From Opisthorchis felineus (Eukaryota; Platyhelminthes; Trematoda; Opisthorchiida; Opisthorchiidae): a stretch of 64,000 nt of DNA. The stretch spans positions 265,371 through 329,370 of the forward strand of contig SJOL01007680.1 of assembly GCA_004794785.1 (NCBI GenBank), read 5' to 3'. The position numbers were made by a program, and so were the translations under genes. A model generated the notes under the pieces. It had not been told where the DNA came from and did no database searches. It saw nothing but the letters and a program-made list of their open reading frames with translations. Below, piece after piece: positions 26,245 through 37,041 of this stretch (position 1 is its first letter; the number at the start of each line of letters is the position of its first letter).

Positions 26245-28317
26245 TAGAGTAAACAGTCAAACACACAACATATAATAGGCCTGGATGGGCTTCATACCTC
26301 AGTAGAGGCAAAAGGGACGAGAGGGAACTGGCCTGCAAATTTGCGGACGAGTGCCGCAAGTCGATTGGTATTTCAAAATGTATGTTCATTAAAATTTTGA
26401 TTAATAGCTTACTATATATTTGCTGAGCTACTAAACGTGATATTTCTGTCCGCATAATTTTAACTCAGATGAAACTGTCAACATTAATTAAAAACGTAAA
26501 TAATGAAATTGATATATAGTTTTCCCCAAAACATTTAGTCTAGCCAATGGTTGAGTTTTTTAGGGTTTTTTCTAACAAATGTTTGATCTGAAAATTTGTT
26601 GGCATTTTTAGTGAATAATTATTACTTTAATAAGAAGAAAATGTCAAAACTAATCCGTCAGACAGCACTCTGAACCCAAATGGGCTTTGAAGGCAGGCAG
26701 TCAAAACACATCAACGCAAAGGTTTAAGACGCCAACAAAATGCCGCATCTCTTACAATCATAATTTAACTACATTACCGAGTTGTCAAGAATTTTGCGGG
26801 GAAATCGGATATTCGATGACATTGCTCGGGAGGGACGTCTACACAGAAATTATAATATTTCAACCGGAGCTGGAAGCACATGCTTCAAGAATTGGACTTT
26901 TGTATAATCTCATTTTAATCGGTTTTATCCTGTTATAAACTTGCAAAAATTATTTCAAACATTTTTCCACAAAGAGTTGATTTGCTCATAATATATTTTA
27001 CCAAAAAGTTTAGGTCATGCCTGTCCGCGTCTGAAAGGAAGATCACGGAGGTGAACTGTTTGAGAAGTGTTGGGGTAAAGTAACTAGTAGAAATGGTCAC
27101 TGGGACGCAAAACCTACAAGCACCAGCTTCAAGAATGTTAAATGTCAATACCTTACCAAGAGTTCGGTACCTAGGATCACGGAACTCGAATTTATCCTAT
27201 ATTAAACACCACCAGACTGGTTTTTGACAATATGGGGTAGATACTTCTCAGTTGCAACACGCGTGGTGGAGCTCGTTGTCATACAAATTGTTATTTACAC
27301 GCGTGTCGCACATTCACAAAACCAGCTGGGGCACATCTAGTTGATGGTTTCTCAAAGACAGAATATCCCTACTCAGATACAATAAATCTGAAACATCTAG
27401 ACGGTAAAACCTTATACCGATCCAAGAACCAAGAAACCAGCAGATTGAATGAAAGAGGTGATTGAGTATCCGACAAAAGTTTTTCGTTGTAGACATGAAA
27501 GTTAGTATAATTTAGCGTGCACACGACCTGTTGCAAGTGGTTTGTTTCTCAGCGGCTGAATAAGAACAATGCAGGACATCCTCTATCACCCACTGAACGT
27601 CAGAAATGCTAGTTTTGTTGTGCCCAGTACAACTGGCTTTCAAATAACTTGTGCGTGAGAGAAATTTTACCGAATCAAGAAAAACCGCGGCCAACTTTGT
27701 CAACATTGTTTGGATTGACGGCGGCAGCACAGGTTACCAATAATATGAGTATACCACCTAGGAGATATTAGGTATCGCACATTGTATGACAGCTTATTAG
27801 GCTCTTCAGTCTACGATATCTCACTGTTCATGACAGTTTTAGTTCGAAGTAGCCCATAACTTGTCAACTATTTTGCCAAATATTTAGAAGTTTCTGATTA
27901 AAAGTCCATAGGAAAAAGTCACATATCAACAAGTCTAATGAATAATAATTCAAACAGCCAGGAAACAAAAAAATTTACAAGCTTCTGCATTCGGAAGGTT
28001 TTTAAAGCACTATTGGGCACAGAGTGTAGGCTGATCGATTGCCATAACCATGAAATGGACGTACGGTTCACAATTCACACGTTATCTTAATATCGATCAG
28101 TGAGGCTGCTTCGGTTTAGGATTCCGTGCCGCTTCGGCAACCCTTGTGAAGCCACCAACATCGTATTAGATACAAATTACTGTATTTTCAGCTAAAATGT
28201 CATATGCGTTTGCACTGAAAGCTACGGTGCTTCACAGGAGATACCCCTGAAGAAAAAATTTGTTAGTTATGCACATAATTTTGTTTACAAATAAAAGGTA
28301 CTTTGCCGCGTCAGTTC

Positions 28318-28761
28318 ATGAATTTTATGAAAAAAGATACCGAGATATGTGTACACGCATTAGAGGTGAAACTCTCCCAAATATTTATGGACTTGAGGAA
28401 CCACTTGTTAGCACGAAAAGACTGCCATCAGACTACACCTCTATTTGTTCCATATTTTGCATTTGCAGTTGAACTTTGGGACTACGTCCCTTGGTTTGTT
28501 TCTGCATCGGATACAACCCTAACTCACCAATTTGAGAGCCATATTGTACGAGTAAAAAAGACGGCCAACTTATTACAAGCTCCACTTATAGATAACAATT
28601 TACTGATGGATAAATTGTACCCTATGAGTATTGCAATTTTATTTTCAAGGCGCCGGACTGGAGTAAATTCGTTGCGATTCTTCAAAATCTTCTCTAGACC
28701 GATCTCTATATTGCTAGCTGCAGATCCAGGGCAATCGGCAAAATTTCATACTACATCATGA
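28318..28761 (+). CDS. Unrecognised open frame, 147 codons from ATG
   Basis: Open from a TTG at 28303 (first ATG at 28318) to TGA at 28759-28761. A second frame, 28260-28472, is also open over the same DNA and reads quite protein-like (HEFYEKRYRDMCTRIRGETL). Neither matches a family I know. In 64 kb of six-frame translation one frame of this length is expected roughly by chance, so this may be nothing, or an exon of an unidentified gene in either frame. No strong splice acceptor precedes it. Confidence 0.15.
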   Translation: MNFMKKDTEICVHALEVKLSQIFMDLRNHLLARKDCHQTTPLFVPYFAFAVELWDYVPWFVSASDTTLTHQFESHIVRVKKTANLLQAPLIDNNLLMDKLYPMSIAILFSRRRTGVNSLRFFKIFSRPISILLAADPGQSAKFHTTS

Positions 28762-30666
28762 AGAACAAGAGATACACATCTGACGTTCAGTCTTATAATA
28801 CCTTCCCAATGGATAGCACGTCCATGTGTTTAAAAAAATAGAATACTTTTTCAGGTGTTAGCCCCACCAACGAAAATGTATCTCCTCATGGCATTACGTT
28901 GACGGGACATCGTCCGCATTTTGTTTGACTCGGCAATTCTGGTCCTTATTCAGCTGCATTATTTGGCAGATTAGACCCTTATAATCAACTCACATCGATA
29001 AAAAATGAGGCAACTGCAGGGTAAAGCCAAGCATCAATTAACGAAAGCGACCATGCAACGCAAGGGCAATTTGCAGTGAGTATTATAGCAAAGCAATCAG
29101 TTGCACGAAGTACCAACGATTCTAGTAGTTCCTTGTGTTTGATTACTTCTTTGGGTGACTTTGAAAAGTACATTTAAAACGAACGTGTGTAGGATACAAA
29201 AAAATCAAATGTATGTAAGGGGAAACGGCTCACAGAGATGAAATTAAGGAAGAGTTATATTCACAGTGTAGAATTTCCTGCTGAAAGTAATCTCGGTCAT
29301 GCCCTGACGATTACTCCTTAGGAGTACCTCTGTCAGATATATCACCCTTGCGAAAGTTCAGCAAATCATGTCACGTGTACGAAAAATCTTAACAAATAGA
29401 GACTAGCCATTAGCTCACATATTTTGTTGCGTTCGTTGCGAGTACATCATGGAGAAACGTATATCCATGGGGTACTACAAAATTAGGAATGTGGTGCAAA
29501 GGATGTTAGACCAAGACAGGATGAAACCTGATCCAACTTGGTCAGTTAGTAGAATGCCGGCTGAGTTAACTCTGGAAATAAAAGTAGATTGTTGTGTCTA
29601 ATTGCCAAGCCAGCGTAATGTTACCAATTAGTCAATTTTTTCTGGAAAAAAGGGTCTAGAAGATGGGCAGCAACAGTCTTAGCAGTTTTTAGGATTCTAC
29701 TCTGGTCAGGTCCAAAAACAACTTTAAATAATGTTTGTATGATTGTAAGGTGGCGACTGTCCCTCTGGCATTTGTTATTGCACTTATAGAGCTACCAAAC
29801 CCTAAGCTCTGGAGCCACTTGGAGATAAATTTGGAAATATGGCTTCCAAGATACCTCATGGCTTGTTTGATATGCATGAATTTGTAGGTTATAACGCCAC
29901 TTTGTAGAGTGCAACCGATTGTAACACGAAACAGGCTCGAGCAGAAAATTTGTCCGCTGAAGGCTATCTAAATCAAACATTTGTTGTCTCCGAAGATATA
30001 ATTAACAATGCTGCAAGTTCAGGATATCACCTGATGTAATTTCAGCCTTCCCCCGAAAAGTGATGCACTTTCGGTTGCCTTTAGAAGGGTGTGATTCGCC
30101 TTATATTATCAAACATTCTTCGGTAGCGATACTTAAAAGGACTTCTAACGCCACACGACTCATCCTTATTGAGGAACCCACGCATTTGCCGGCTAATTCG
30201 GTGAAAGTTCCGTTGCCATAGCCAAAGTCATCTGTCATTCTGATTGCACTTGGTCATAGGATGTCACAATCTCCCTGACTTCCCTGAGTTTACTCAGACT
30301 CGACTAGCTAACCTATTTGGACATTGTTTTATGCCGTCTCATTCCAACTTCGTTTATACTAAGTTCCCAATTTTTCGTTGCCTTATCGAAATCCGCCTTT
30401 TTCAAAACGCATTCTCCACAGCGTAATAGCACCCGATTTTACTTAAAATAACAATTGTCCTGCAGTTGTTAGGTCCTTCCAAGCACGCAACATGACCTGT
30501 CGAACTATGTGTGGATGGTGCATTTGGTGAAATTCAATGTAAAATCTCAGGAGTAATGGTAGAGCTGTGGTCGAAATGTCTGTGCGTAAGACATCTTTTA
30601 ACGTGTAAAAGGAATATGCCGTTACTACAAAAAGGTTGTTTACGATTTTAACCCCAGGTGGCAAGG

Positions 30667-30696
30667 TACATATATATATGTATACATATATATATC
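30667..30696. repeat. TA microsatellite forming a 26-bp perfect palindrome
   Basis: Two (TA)n runs flank a central GTATAC at 30680-30685, so 30670-30695 is perfectly self-complementary. It could extrude a cruciform and is a likely site of length variation. Confidence 0.9.
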
Positions 30697-32896
30697 GGTA
30701 GAACTTTATGGAGGACTGAATAAACGAGTACGTGTCAAAAGGAAGATGCATAGCGGTAGTTAATTCTAGATCCGTTGCTGTCCAGCCCTGGGGTTATATA
30801 ATCCATGCAGAACCCACTGCCTAATTCGAGCATCTTTCCAGGTCATAGCACTAAGTAATTGACCGCATGCTGAAAATGTGCACAGACTGTTCATCCTTGG
30901 ACTGTATGGTTTGTATTGCTCTACGGGAATTCGAGGCTATATATAATCGATTGCTTTATCTGATTATTTGTGCAAGGCTTCTGTAGTCTTTTTATACCAA
31001 CCTGTGTGCTGTTAAACTAGAGGCGCGTAAAAATTCAAAAGCGTGTTCACAATAATCTCCAAGCGTTACTGCGCGCTTCTTCACTCTAACTTACTGCAGC
31101 TAATCAGGTGAAGTTGTCACGTGACAAGAAATCCAAAAGTATGGTCTAAAAAACCTGTGTCTGTCCGCCTTTTGAGCTTGTAAAACTGCATCCACTGATC
31201 CTTTGAGCAATGCTGCGAGCTGAGCTTTGATGTAAATTTAATATATGGTTACTCAGGCTCTTTCACCTGGGTGCCTGTAAATTGCCTTTCTGATGCCACA
31301 CCTCTGAGTACTCCTGAGAAATAACCCACTTGCTATCAACTCACTATCTATGACAAGTACACTTAACGGCAACTGACTAATTCCGGCATCAAATCGGATA
31401 CTTGCTGGAAGAACAGATTGTTATTACCTCTGGAAATGGGACGCGGATTGCCATGGTATCCTCTGCGTTGTATCAGCATGACATTTTGTTGACGTACTGG
31501 ACAAAATGTAGCATTTACGGGGCTCCCCTGGAAACTATGGATTAATCCTGGTTTAAAAATATCTGTCGAACGATATGCTTGAAATGCTTTGACGTGGTTT
31601 AGATTAGTGCACCAAAACGCATTAGTTACCTTGCATGAAATGGCCTCCAATGAACTGACTAAATAGAATAACGTGACAGCTTTTACGCTTTCATACAGCT
31701 TCAAATAAAAGCCGTAGTAATTTGGTCATTTCTGTAGCTGTGGTATCATTTAGTTCCTTTTAATCTCTTTCTCCAAAGTCACCAGATTAACAAGCGCGAG
31801 TTAGTATGATGTGTCCTCAATTTCTTGCCTACCGAGACTTTTAGCGAATACACCGGTAGGTGTCCTCTTTGCGTTTAAGAAGAGATTTCAGTTTTTCTTG
31901 AGCCGGCACGGTTTGATTTGCTGAAGTAAATTTAAGTTGACGGCGCTTTTGTTCCTTTTGCGCACACAAGAAATATCTCCCTTGGTAGACAAAGAATTGC
32001 AAGATGACTAGTCCGTTTTGTAATAATCAGTTTGTTCACAACGGGGTCGGAGGACATGAAAGTGGCTTGCGATTAAGACCTTTTTATCGTTCCACTTAGA
32101 TTCCTCAAACAATGTGAGAATTGGGCTTTAGGCGATGTCTCTGACTTTTTAATTCCGTAGAATTACTTTTTTTGCACCAATAGAGTTTAGTTACCCGTGA
32201 TATATGGGGCTTGATGGAAGACTGGTAGAGAAGCATAGGCCACCACATAGGAAGCGCAGCATATTACACTCTTCTTAAACAGAAGTCCCAATACATCTTT
32301 TGTTTGTGATATTTTTCAACTCAATGTGCCAAGCGAAAGCCGCCCAATGTTTCAGTTATCGAAAAACGAGATTTTGCATCATATCTTTTGAAGCAACACG
32401 CTACTCATGAGGCTGTTGAAAACTCTTTCATACCCCATTACCGATTTCACCCTTTCAGGGACTCATTATGAAGTCAACGAAACCTCTAGGCCATTGGGTA
32501 GCTGTCGAGGAGTTTTCAGCAGCCTGATGAGTAGTAGTTGTATCGGGAAAATATTTACCAACCCGCCTTCGAGCCAAAAGTTTCCAAGCTCCTCAACAGC
32601 TGTCTGCAAAGACAGACGATATTTAGTGAGTAAAAACAAGTTGAACGCTACTACCGAACAGAGCAAAATGGTTGCTTTTTTACTCCTTGATCTGTTATTA
32701 CTTAGACCGTTTCAATGCTTAAAAACTTCATTTCGCTATAAGAAATAGTTCAGAAACATCGTTCTTTCACATTCACTCCGGTCATACCCCATTCAGTTGA
32801 AATAAAACTGTGACGCTTTTTCAACTGTCCTAAATAAAGTGGATATCCTAACGCCTTTGTCAGGAAATATTTGTCTGAATCGCTTTTGCATAACAC

Positions 32897-32964
32897 CACT
32901 GGTCCCTAAAAAGCTTACTTACAGTCTTGTCGATTTACGACTTCTATCCATCCATGACACATGT
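32897..32964 (+). repeat. Dispersed 67-bp repeat, copy B
   Basis: Second copy of the segment at 24854, in the same orientation (core TCGATTTACGACTTCTATCC). The match covers about 67 bases at roughly 79 percent by eye. The class of parent element is not recognisable. Confidence 0.65.
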
Positions 32965-33984
32965 ATATCAGATTTAGCATGTTGCAGCCTGTTCTGAATA
33001 CAAGGTTATGGTTGTGCAATACACATTTAAAGCGAGCAAGTTGACGTGTATATACAGACAACAAGAATCGCAGTCCCCAAGCATTTGACTACCTGGACTA
33101 CAACTAAGAACAAATAAAATATACAGGCCGTAAAAGGGTGGCACCTGTTCACGACGTGAGTGTCTACCAAAAAGGACGCCTGAACTTGGCAAAACATACC
33201 TGAGATAGCTTGTGTTACAATGTCTCCGGGACTCCACTGAACGTAACACAACGGATGCAGTCCGGAAAGTTAGATGCTATATGAAGCCAATGGTATAACC
33301 AAAATGTCTGGAAATACAATCTGTAGATGAAGAAGGCGATAAGTTTTCCTTGTTTTCCTTAGTCCTAAACGCTAGTAGCCCAATCTTTCTACTGTTCTTA
33401 ATTTGTGATGCCGCACCCAGCCCCTGAAACACTTTTAACTTTTTTCATAAGTAGTATGGTCGGAAAAAGCTGACAGTCCACAAATGGTATAACCTCATCA
33501 CATAAGATTTAGCAAGGCCTAAAAGATGGCCTCAGAAGAAACACAACAAAATTGGAATAGGTAGACCACGGGCTCTGATCCGTGCAACTGACAGAGGAAT
33601 AGTCGTAATGCTTGAAAGGCTAAAAGTAAAAATCCGAATTGGTTCGAACAGCACTGTATCAGATCAAATCAATAACAGGACTCTCCAAATGTGGGAAATT
33701 CAGCTTTCCTAAGCGTACTTTGACTTAATAGTACTTTGAGGAATTCTCGTTAAAGTACGGATTGGGCTACGGTGACCAGGTTTGAATGTAGAATGCAGAA
33801 TGTTAAAATGAAAAGATGTCCAGCCAACCATAACTGTTAACTCAAGGTGGAAAAGACCAGTGTCTATGAAGAACGGTTCACCTTTTAAACTGCTATAAAC
33901 AACTCGGTCTAGTTTGCTGTCAAATTTTATTAAGTTTTTAATCTTTTTTTCTCTAGTAGGCTTCGAGAAGTTGTGTCGCTTAAT
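32965..33984. other. Non-coding stretch, probable intron of the GPCR gene
   Basis: It lies 5' of the GPCR terminal exon. Minus-strand open frames at 32974-33251 are short and unrecognised. No coding segment for TM1 or TM2 is visible. Confidence 0.35.
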
Positions 33985-34068
33985 GAAGACTTACTTGGTT
34001 GCTGCTTTATCCACGTAGCTTGGTATTTGACTGCAGACGTTTCAGCACCGTGCTGTCAACCCATCTAA
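33985..34068 (-). repeat. Penelope-type terminal motif, minus strand, inside GPCR intron
   Basis: Read on the minus strand, this holds GCACGGTGCTGAAACGTCTG (GAAAC at 34043-34039), then CAGTCAAATACCAAGCT and GCAGCAACCAAGTAAGTC. It aligns through about 55 bases with 47868-47922 on the plus strand (GAAACGTTTGCAATCCAACT, GCCAAGCT, CAACAACCAAG). The CTGATGA half of the hammerhead-like core seen at 47842 is not preserved here; only a 5-bp inverted repeat and GAAAC remain. It lies about 200 bases before the GPCR splice acceptor. Confidence 0.6.
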
Positions 34069-34244
34069 TGGGAGACGTTTGCAACTAAATTGCTAAGTTT
34101 AACGAAAGGGGCGATGGTTATAGTTTAGCTGGTTAGAGATTCTTCTTGTATTGACTTCTCGTTAAGGCCATATGTCAAAATTTAATGACTTTCGCGTCAA
34201 AACACCAAATACCTCTAAAAAAGAAAGGTCCTGCATAACAGTCT

Positions 34245-34268
34245 ATCATTTTTCTCTTCTACTTTCAG
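34245..34268 (+). other. 3' splice site (acceptor) of the GPCR terminal exon
   Basis: A pyrimidine-rich run (TTTTTCTCTTCTACTTTCAG) ends in AG at 34267-34268, and the GPCR frame begins directly after it. The first exonic base completes a codon begun in the previous exon, so the upstream intron is phase 2. The frame carries no stop from the acceptor to the end of the gene. Confidence 0.75.
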
Positions 34269-36204
34269 ATGCTCTGGCTATTTTCCCTATTGCCAACAAA
34301 CAGTTTTCAAGCAATTCCGCATGGGGATGTTATACTACAATGCCTATGTGCTTTTCCCCCTGGACAACATGTCCGAATGCGCAAGTGTATGGTTAACCGT
34401 ACTCCTCGCAATTGAGCGCTACATGGCGATGAGCAAGTTGCGCTTCCGGTCAACTGGATTTACGGCCAACGGAACATCACAATCCACAGAAAATATTACA
34501 AGGAAACATGGCCCGCTGTGTTTGAACTGTGGAAGTGCATTCACCAAGTGCCGCTCGAGATTCAGGTCAACTATCCGTTTGGCTAACCCACGACGAACAC
34601 TTCTTTCTCGTATCAACTGCTCTCATTCAATTATTCTGGTGACTACCCTCAGTGTGGTGTTGCATGTACCTTATTTTTTTGTGCAAATTGTGCAAGCACT
34701 CCCCAGTCGGTCTGTCAACCCTACAACTAGCAATAATTACACCGGTCCGCCAACAAAGTTGACAATTCAGCTAACAGAATTTGGGCATTCGGACGTTTAC
34801 AAAGCCCTGTCATGGATCAGAGTGGTGTTAGTACAAGGCATACCGCTGGCTTTCTTGTGTGTTGCGAACTTTTGCCTTTTCCACTACATTCAACTGGCCA
34901 CTGTTCGTCGTCAACAAGTTTTGCTAGCTCTACCACAGACACAACAAAATCGCAAACGGAAAGGAAAGTTTAACGCTCATAAACAAAGTTGTCGGACTAC
35001 TTCCAGTTCCAATGGTGGATCAGCCTCGCGGTGGCATACTGCACAAAGAAAACTAACCAGTCTGCTTATCGTGATTGTTGCATTGTTCCTGGCCGGCCAG
35101 ATACCACAAGCTTTTGCTTATGTGGCTGTGTTTGAAATGTTTGGAAGTGATTGCACACGTTGGAGTTGTTGTCAGCCGTATCAAATTTATCGAGCAATAA
35201 CAACCACTCTGCGATTGACCACATATGCTGTAAACTTTTTTGTCTATCTTCTACTGAACAAACATTTCAAACATCAGCTGAGAATTTGGGTATTGTCACA
35301 ATGCACTCCATGCGTTAGTTCCAACAGTTTGGCTGCTCCATCCACTACGGCCATGATTTCAAATGTACCCAAGTCACACTTATTGCTGAGAGGTCCCCGA
35401 TTAGCATTAAGTGCAATTGACGAAAGGGCAGAAACCAGTAAATGGCGAAAACACTTATGCGTTCAGGATATACCTTCTGAAGCAAGATCTTTGCCATTAT
35501 CCCTCGAATACAAACAAGATACGCCTGTTTTGCAATATTTACACTCTGTCAGTATTTCAAAAAACCAGGAATTATTTTCAAGCACCTCACAGGATTTAAG
35601 AGTGTCTGTTGATATCCCTGTTACCAAAACTAATGACATCGTTCTGGACAAGACGAAACTGATGAACAATCCAACAGGATATTGCCCAACGTATTGCTCA
35701 TGCACACTGGAAAGTCACAAACAAACTGAGATACTCTTCGGAAATCATTACGTTCCTTCCGTATCAAAAAGTTTCCAAACATATTTTTCGTACGATACGG
35801 TCACAAAGAAAGTGACAATAGACCGACATCACCACGATCCGACACAAAGTACACATGGCGAACGTCTTTCGAATGAGATGGATCTGCATGTAGTCCAGCC
35901 TTGCTTTAATCCATGCTCTCCTCTCGGTAAACAAACACACTTTTCCACCAACAGCGTGCGCGCCAAAATGTATTTGCCACAACCTACAAATCTACCATCT
36001 TCTACCTTATTACTAGAGAAAACGGAGAATCAGTGTGACATGAAGAATCTAGTTCAAGTGAACAAAAGTCTTAGGTCTACAGATTCAAGCTATTCCCTGT
36101 ATCATTTAGTGTCATCCCTTGTTTATGAGGAAAGCGATTTCGATGTAATATCAGTAGACGATTCAGCTGATCCAGAAATATTTGTGACCAACACAGCTGT
36201 ATAA
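34269..36204 (+). CDS. Rhodopsin-class GPCR, FMRFamide-receptor-like, terminal exon (TM3 to C terminus)
   Basis: Plasma-membrane receptor coupling, by family, to G proteins; the likely ligand is a neuropeptide. The exon gives 644 in-frame residues to TAA at 36202-36204. Numbering from the ATG at 34321 (627 residues): TM3 about 8-34 ends in ERY (32-34), the DRY equivalent; TM4 about 103-125 contains LHVPYFF; TM5 about 162-190 with GIPLAF and N183; TM6 about 243-270 with AGQIPQ; TM7 about 287-312 with NFFVY (305-309), the NPxxY equivalent. The segment YVLFPLDNMSECASVWLTV has the proline 20 residues before the ERY arginine and lacks the usual cysteine at position 3.25, both as in FMRFamide receptors. 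An N-glycosylation site (NYT, 139-141) lies in extracellular loop 2. The cytoplasmic tail is long, about 310 residues, serine/threonine-rich and without a recognised domain. The ATG at 34321 lies inside the extracellular side of TM3 and cannot be the true start; TM1-TM2 must come from upstream exons not identified here. Subfamily assignment is inference from the TM pattern. Confidence 0.9.
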
Positions 36205-36980
36205 CCAATTGGTGCACTTACAGGTATCGGAAGACACCAGCATATTTTGTTTGTATTTTGTACAGCACATCTTCTGTTATCCGGACGTTTTGCCCAATAA
36301 TTTCCAAGATGCATTCGCTTCAACTACTTGATAAAAGAATGACACTGCGAGAGCAATTATGGTTTCATTAGGTTTATCCAGCCTTCCTTTTAGCAGTATG
36401 TATGTAAAGCTCCTACCTACAACAAGCGGTGCGTATAGGCCAAGTTCGAACAAACAGTAGAGGAACTGTATACGGGCGTAAAACCGGAAAACTAGGTAAT
36501 AGCAAACGTCAAACTTTGGCGGTGCTCACATTAATATGTGAACAAGCACCATGGGGCTTAACTGCTTCGCATTGGCTATTAAGTGAAGCCTATTCAGGCA
36601 CAGTGCAGCTCGCGCCTGAGGTCATGGAATTCACATTGGTCGAAGGGCAGATTCGCTCACATAGCTAGTCACACTCTGTCTTAGATCAGTGTATCGACAT
36701 TCCGATGCAGTCATCAAAATACGTTCTCATTGAAAACACATTCTCCAGCGTTCTGTACACTCGCCCAAGTGAAGAATATAGAAGTCAACTCTATAGGGCG
36801 ATTCACAGAGTCTATACAAATCCTTATTAAAATTTCATATTTAGGTTTTATTTATCCCGTTAGAAACTGGGCGCTTGAAATAAACTAGTGAAACTCCTCA
36901 TTTAGGTCACCAATTCTCTGGTCATGCACTCTTCTTCCACCGTTCATCTTGTCCGTCCGACATTGTTACGTAACTGAAAG
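36205..36980 (+). other. GPCR 3' flank with candidate poly(A) signals
   Basis: The likely 3' untranslated region follows the TAA. Candidate polyadenylation hexamers are ATTAAA at 36826-36831 and AATAAA at 36879-36884. An open frame at 36429-36668 lies in this span but reads as no known protein; it may be part of an unidentified repeat. Confidence 0.45.
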
Positions 36981-37041
36981 CTTCTATTACGCCAGTGAAG
37001 CATCGCTGTCAACACCAGTGTTGATTATGATGACGATGATG
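36981..37041 (+). mobile_element. Short GAT-tailed hairpin element, copy a
   Basis: GCCAGTGAAGCATCGCTGTC then AACACCAGTGTTG and an interrupted GAT run (GATTATGATGACGATGATG). It aligns with 58210-58270 (plus strand) and with the reverse complement of 56831-56897. The family consensus is a stem around CATCAGTGT/ACACTGATG followed by a (GAT)n tail. A simple-repeat tail is typical of the 3' end of some LINEs and their SINEs. No target-site duplication is visible for this copy. Confidence 0.65.

Larger units (their letters stand above)
24921..32896. other. Long non-coding stretch with a few palindromes
   Basis: No gene is supported. I read it for the missing TM1-TM2 exon of the GPCR at 34269 and did not find one. 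It holds an 11-bp-arm palindrome at 25291, an 8-bp hairpin at 26228, two overlapping open frames at 28260-28761 (listed separately) and an AT palindrome at 30670. If the GPCR's upstream exons lie to the left, part of this is intron. Confidence 0.4.

Noticed and set aside
26275..26310. CATACCTCAGTAG shared with 54757-54769 as a repeat pair
   Set aside because: Only 13 identical bases with weak flanks; many such matches are expected by chance in 64 kb.
34110..34175. TTTAGCTGGTTAGAG as a tRNA A box
   Set aside because: No B box and no cloverleaf can be drawn downstream.
34172..34396. Open frame 5' of the GPCR reading DALAIFPIANKQF after the splice site, resembling a TM2 start
   Set aside because: The adjacent frame continues without stop into the clear TM3 ERY segment, and its YFPYCQQTVFKQF stretch fits the region before TM3; the other frame ends within the TM3-coding DNA.
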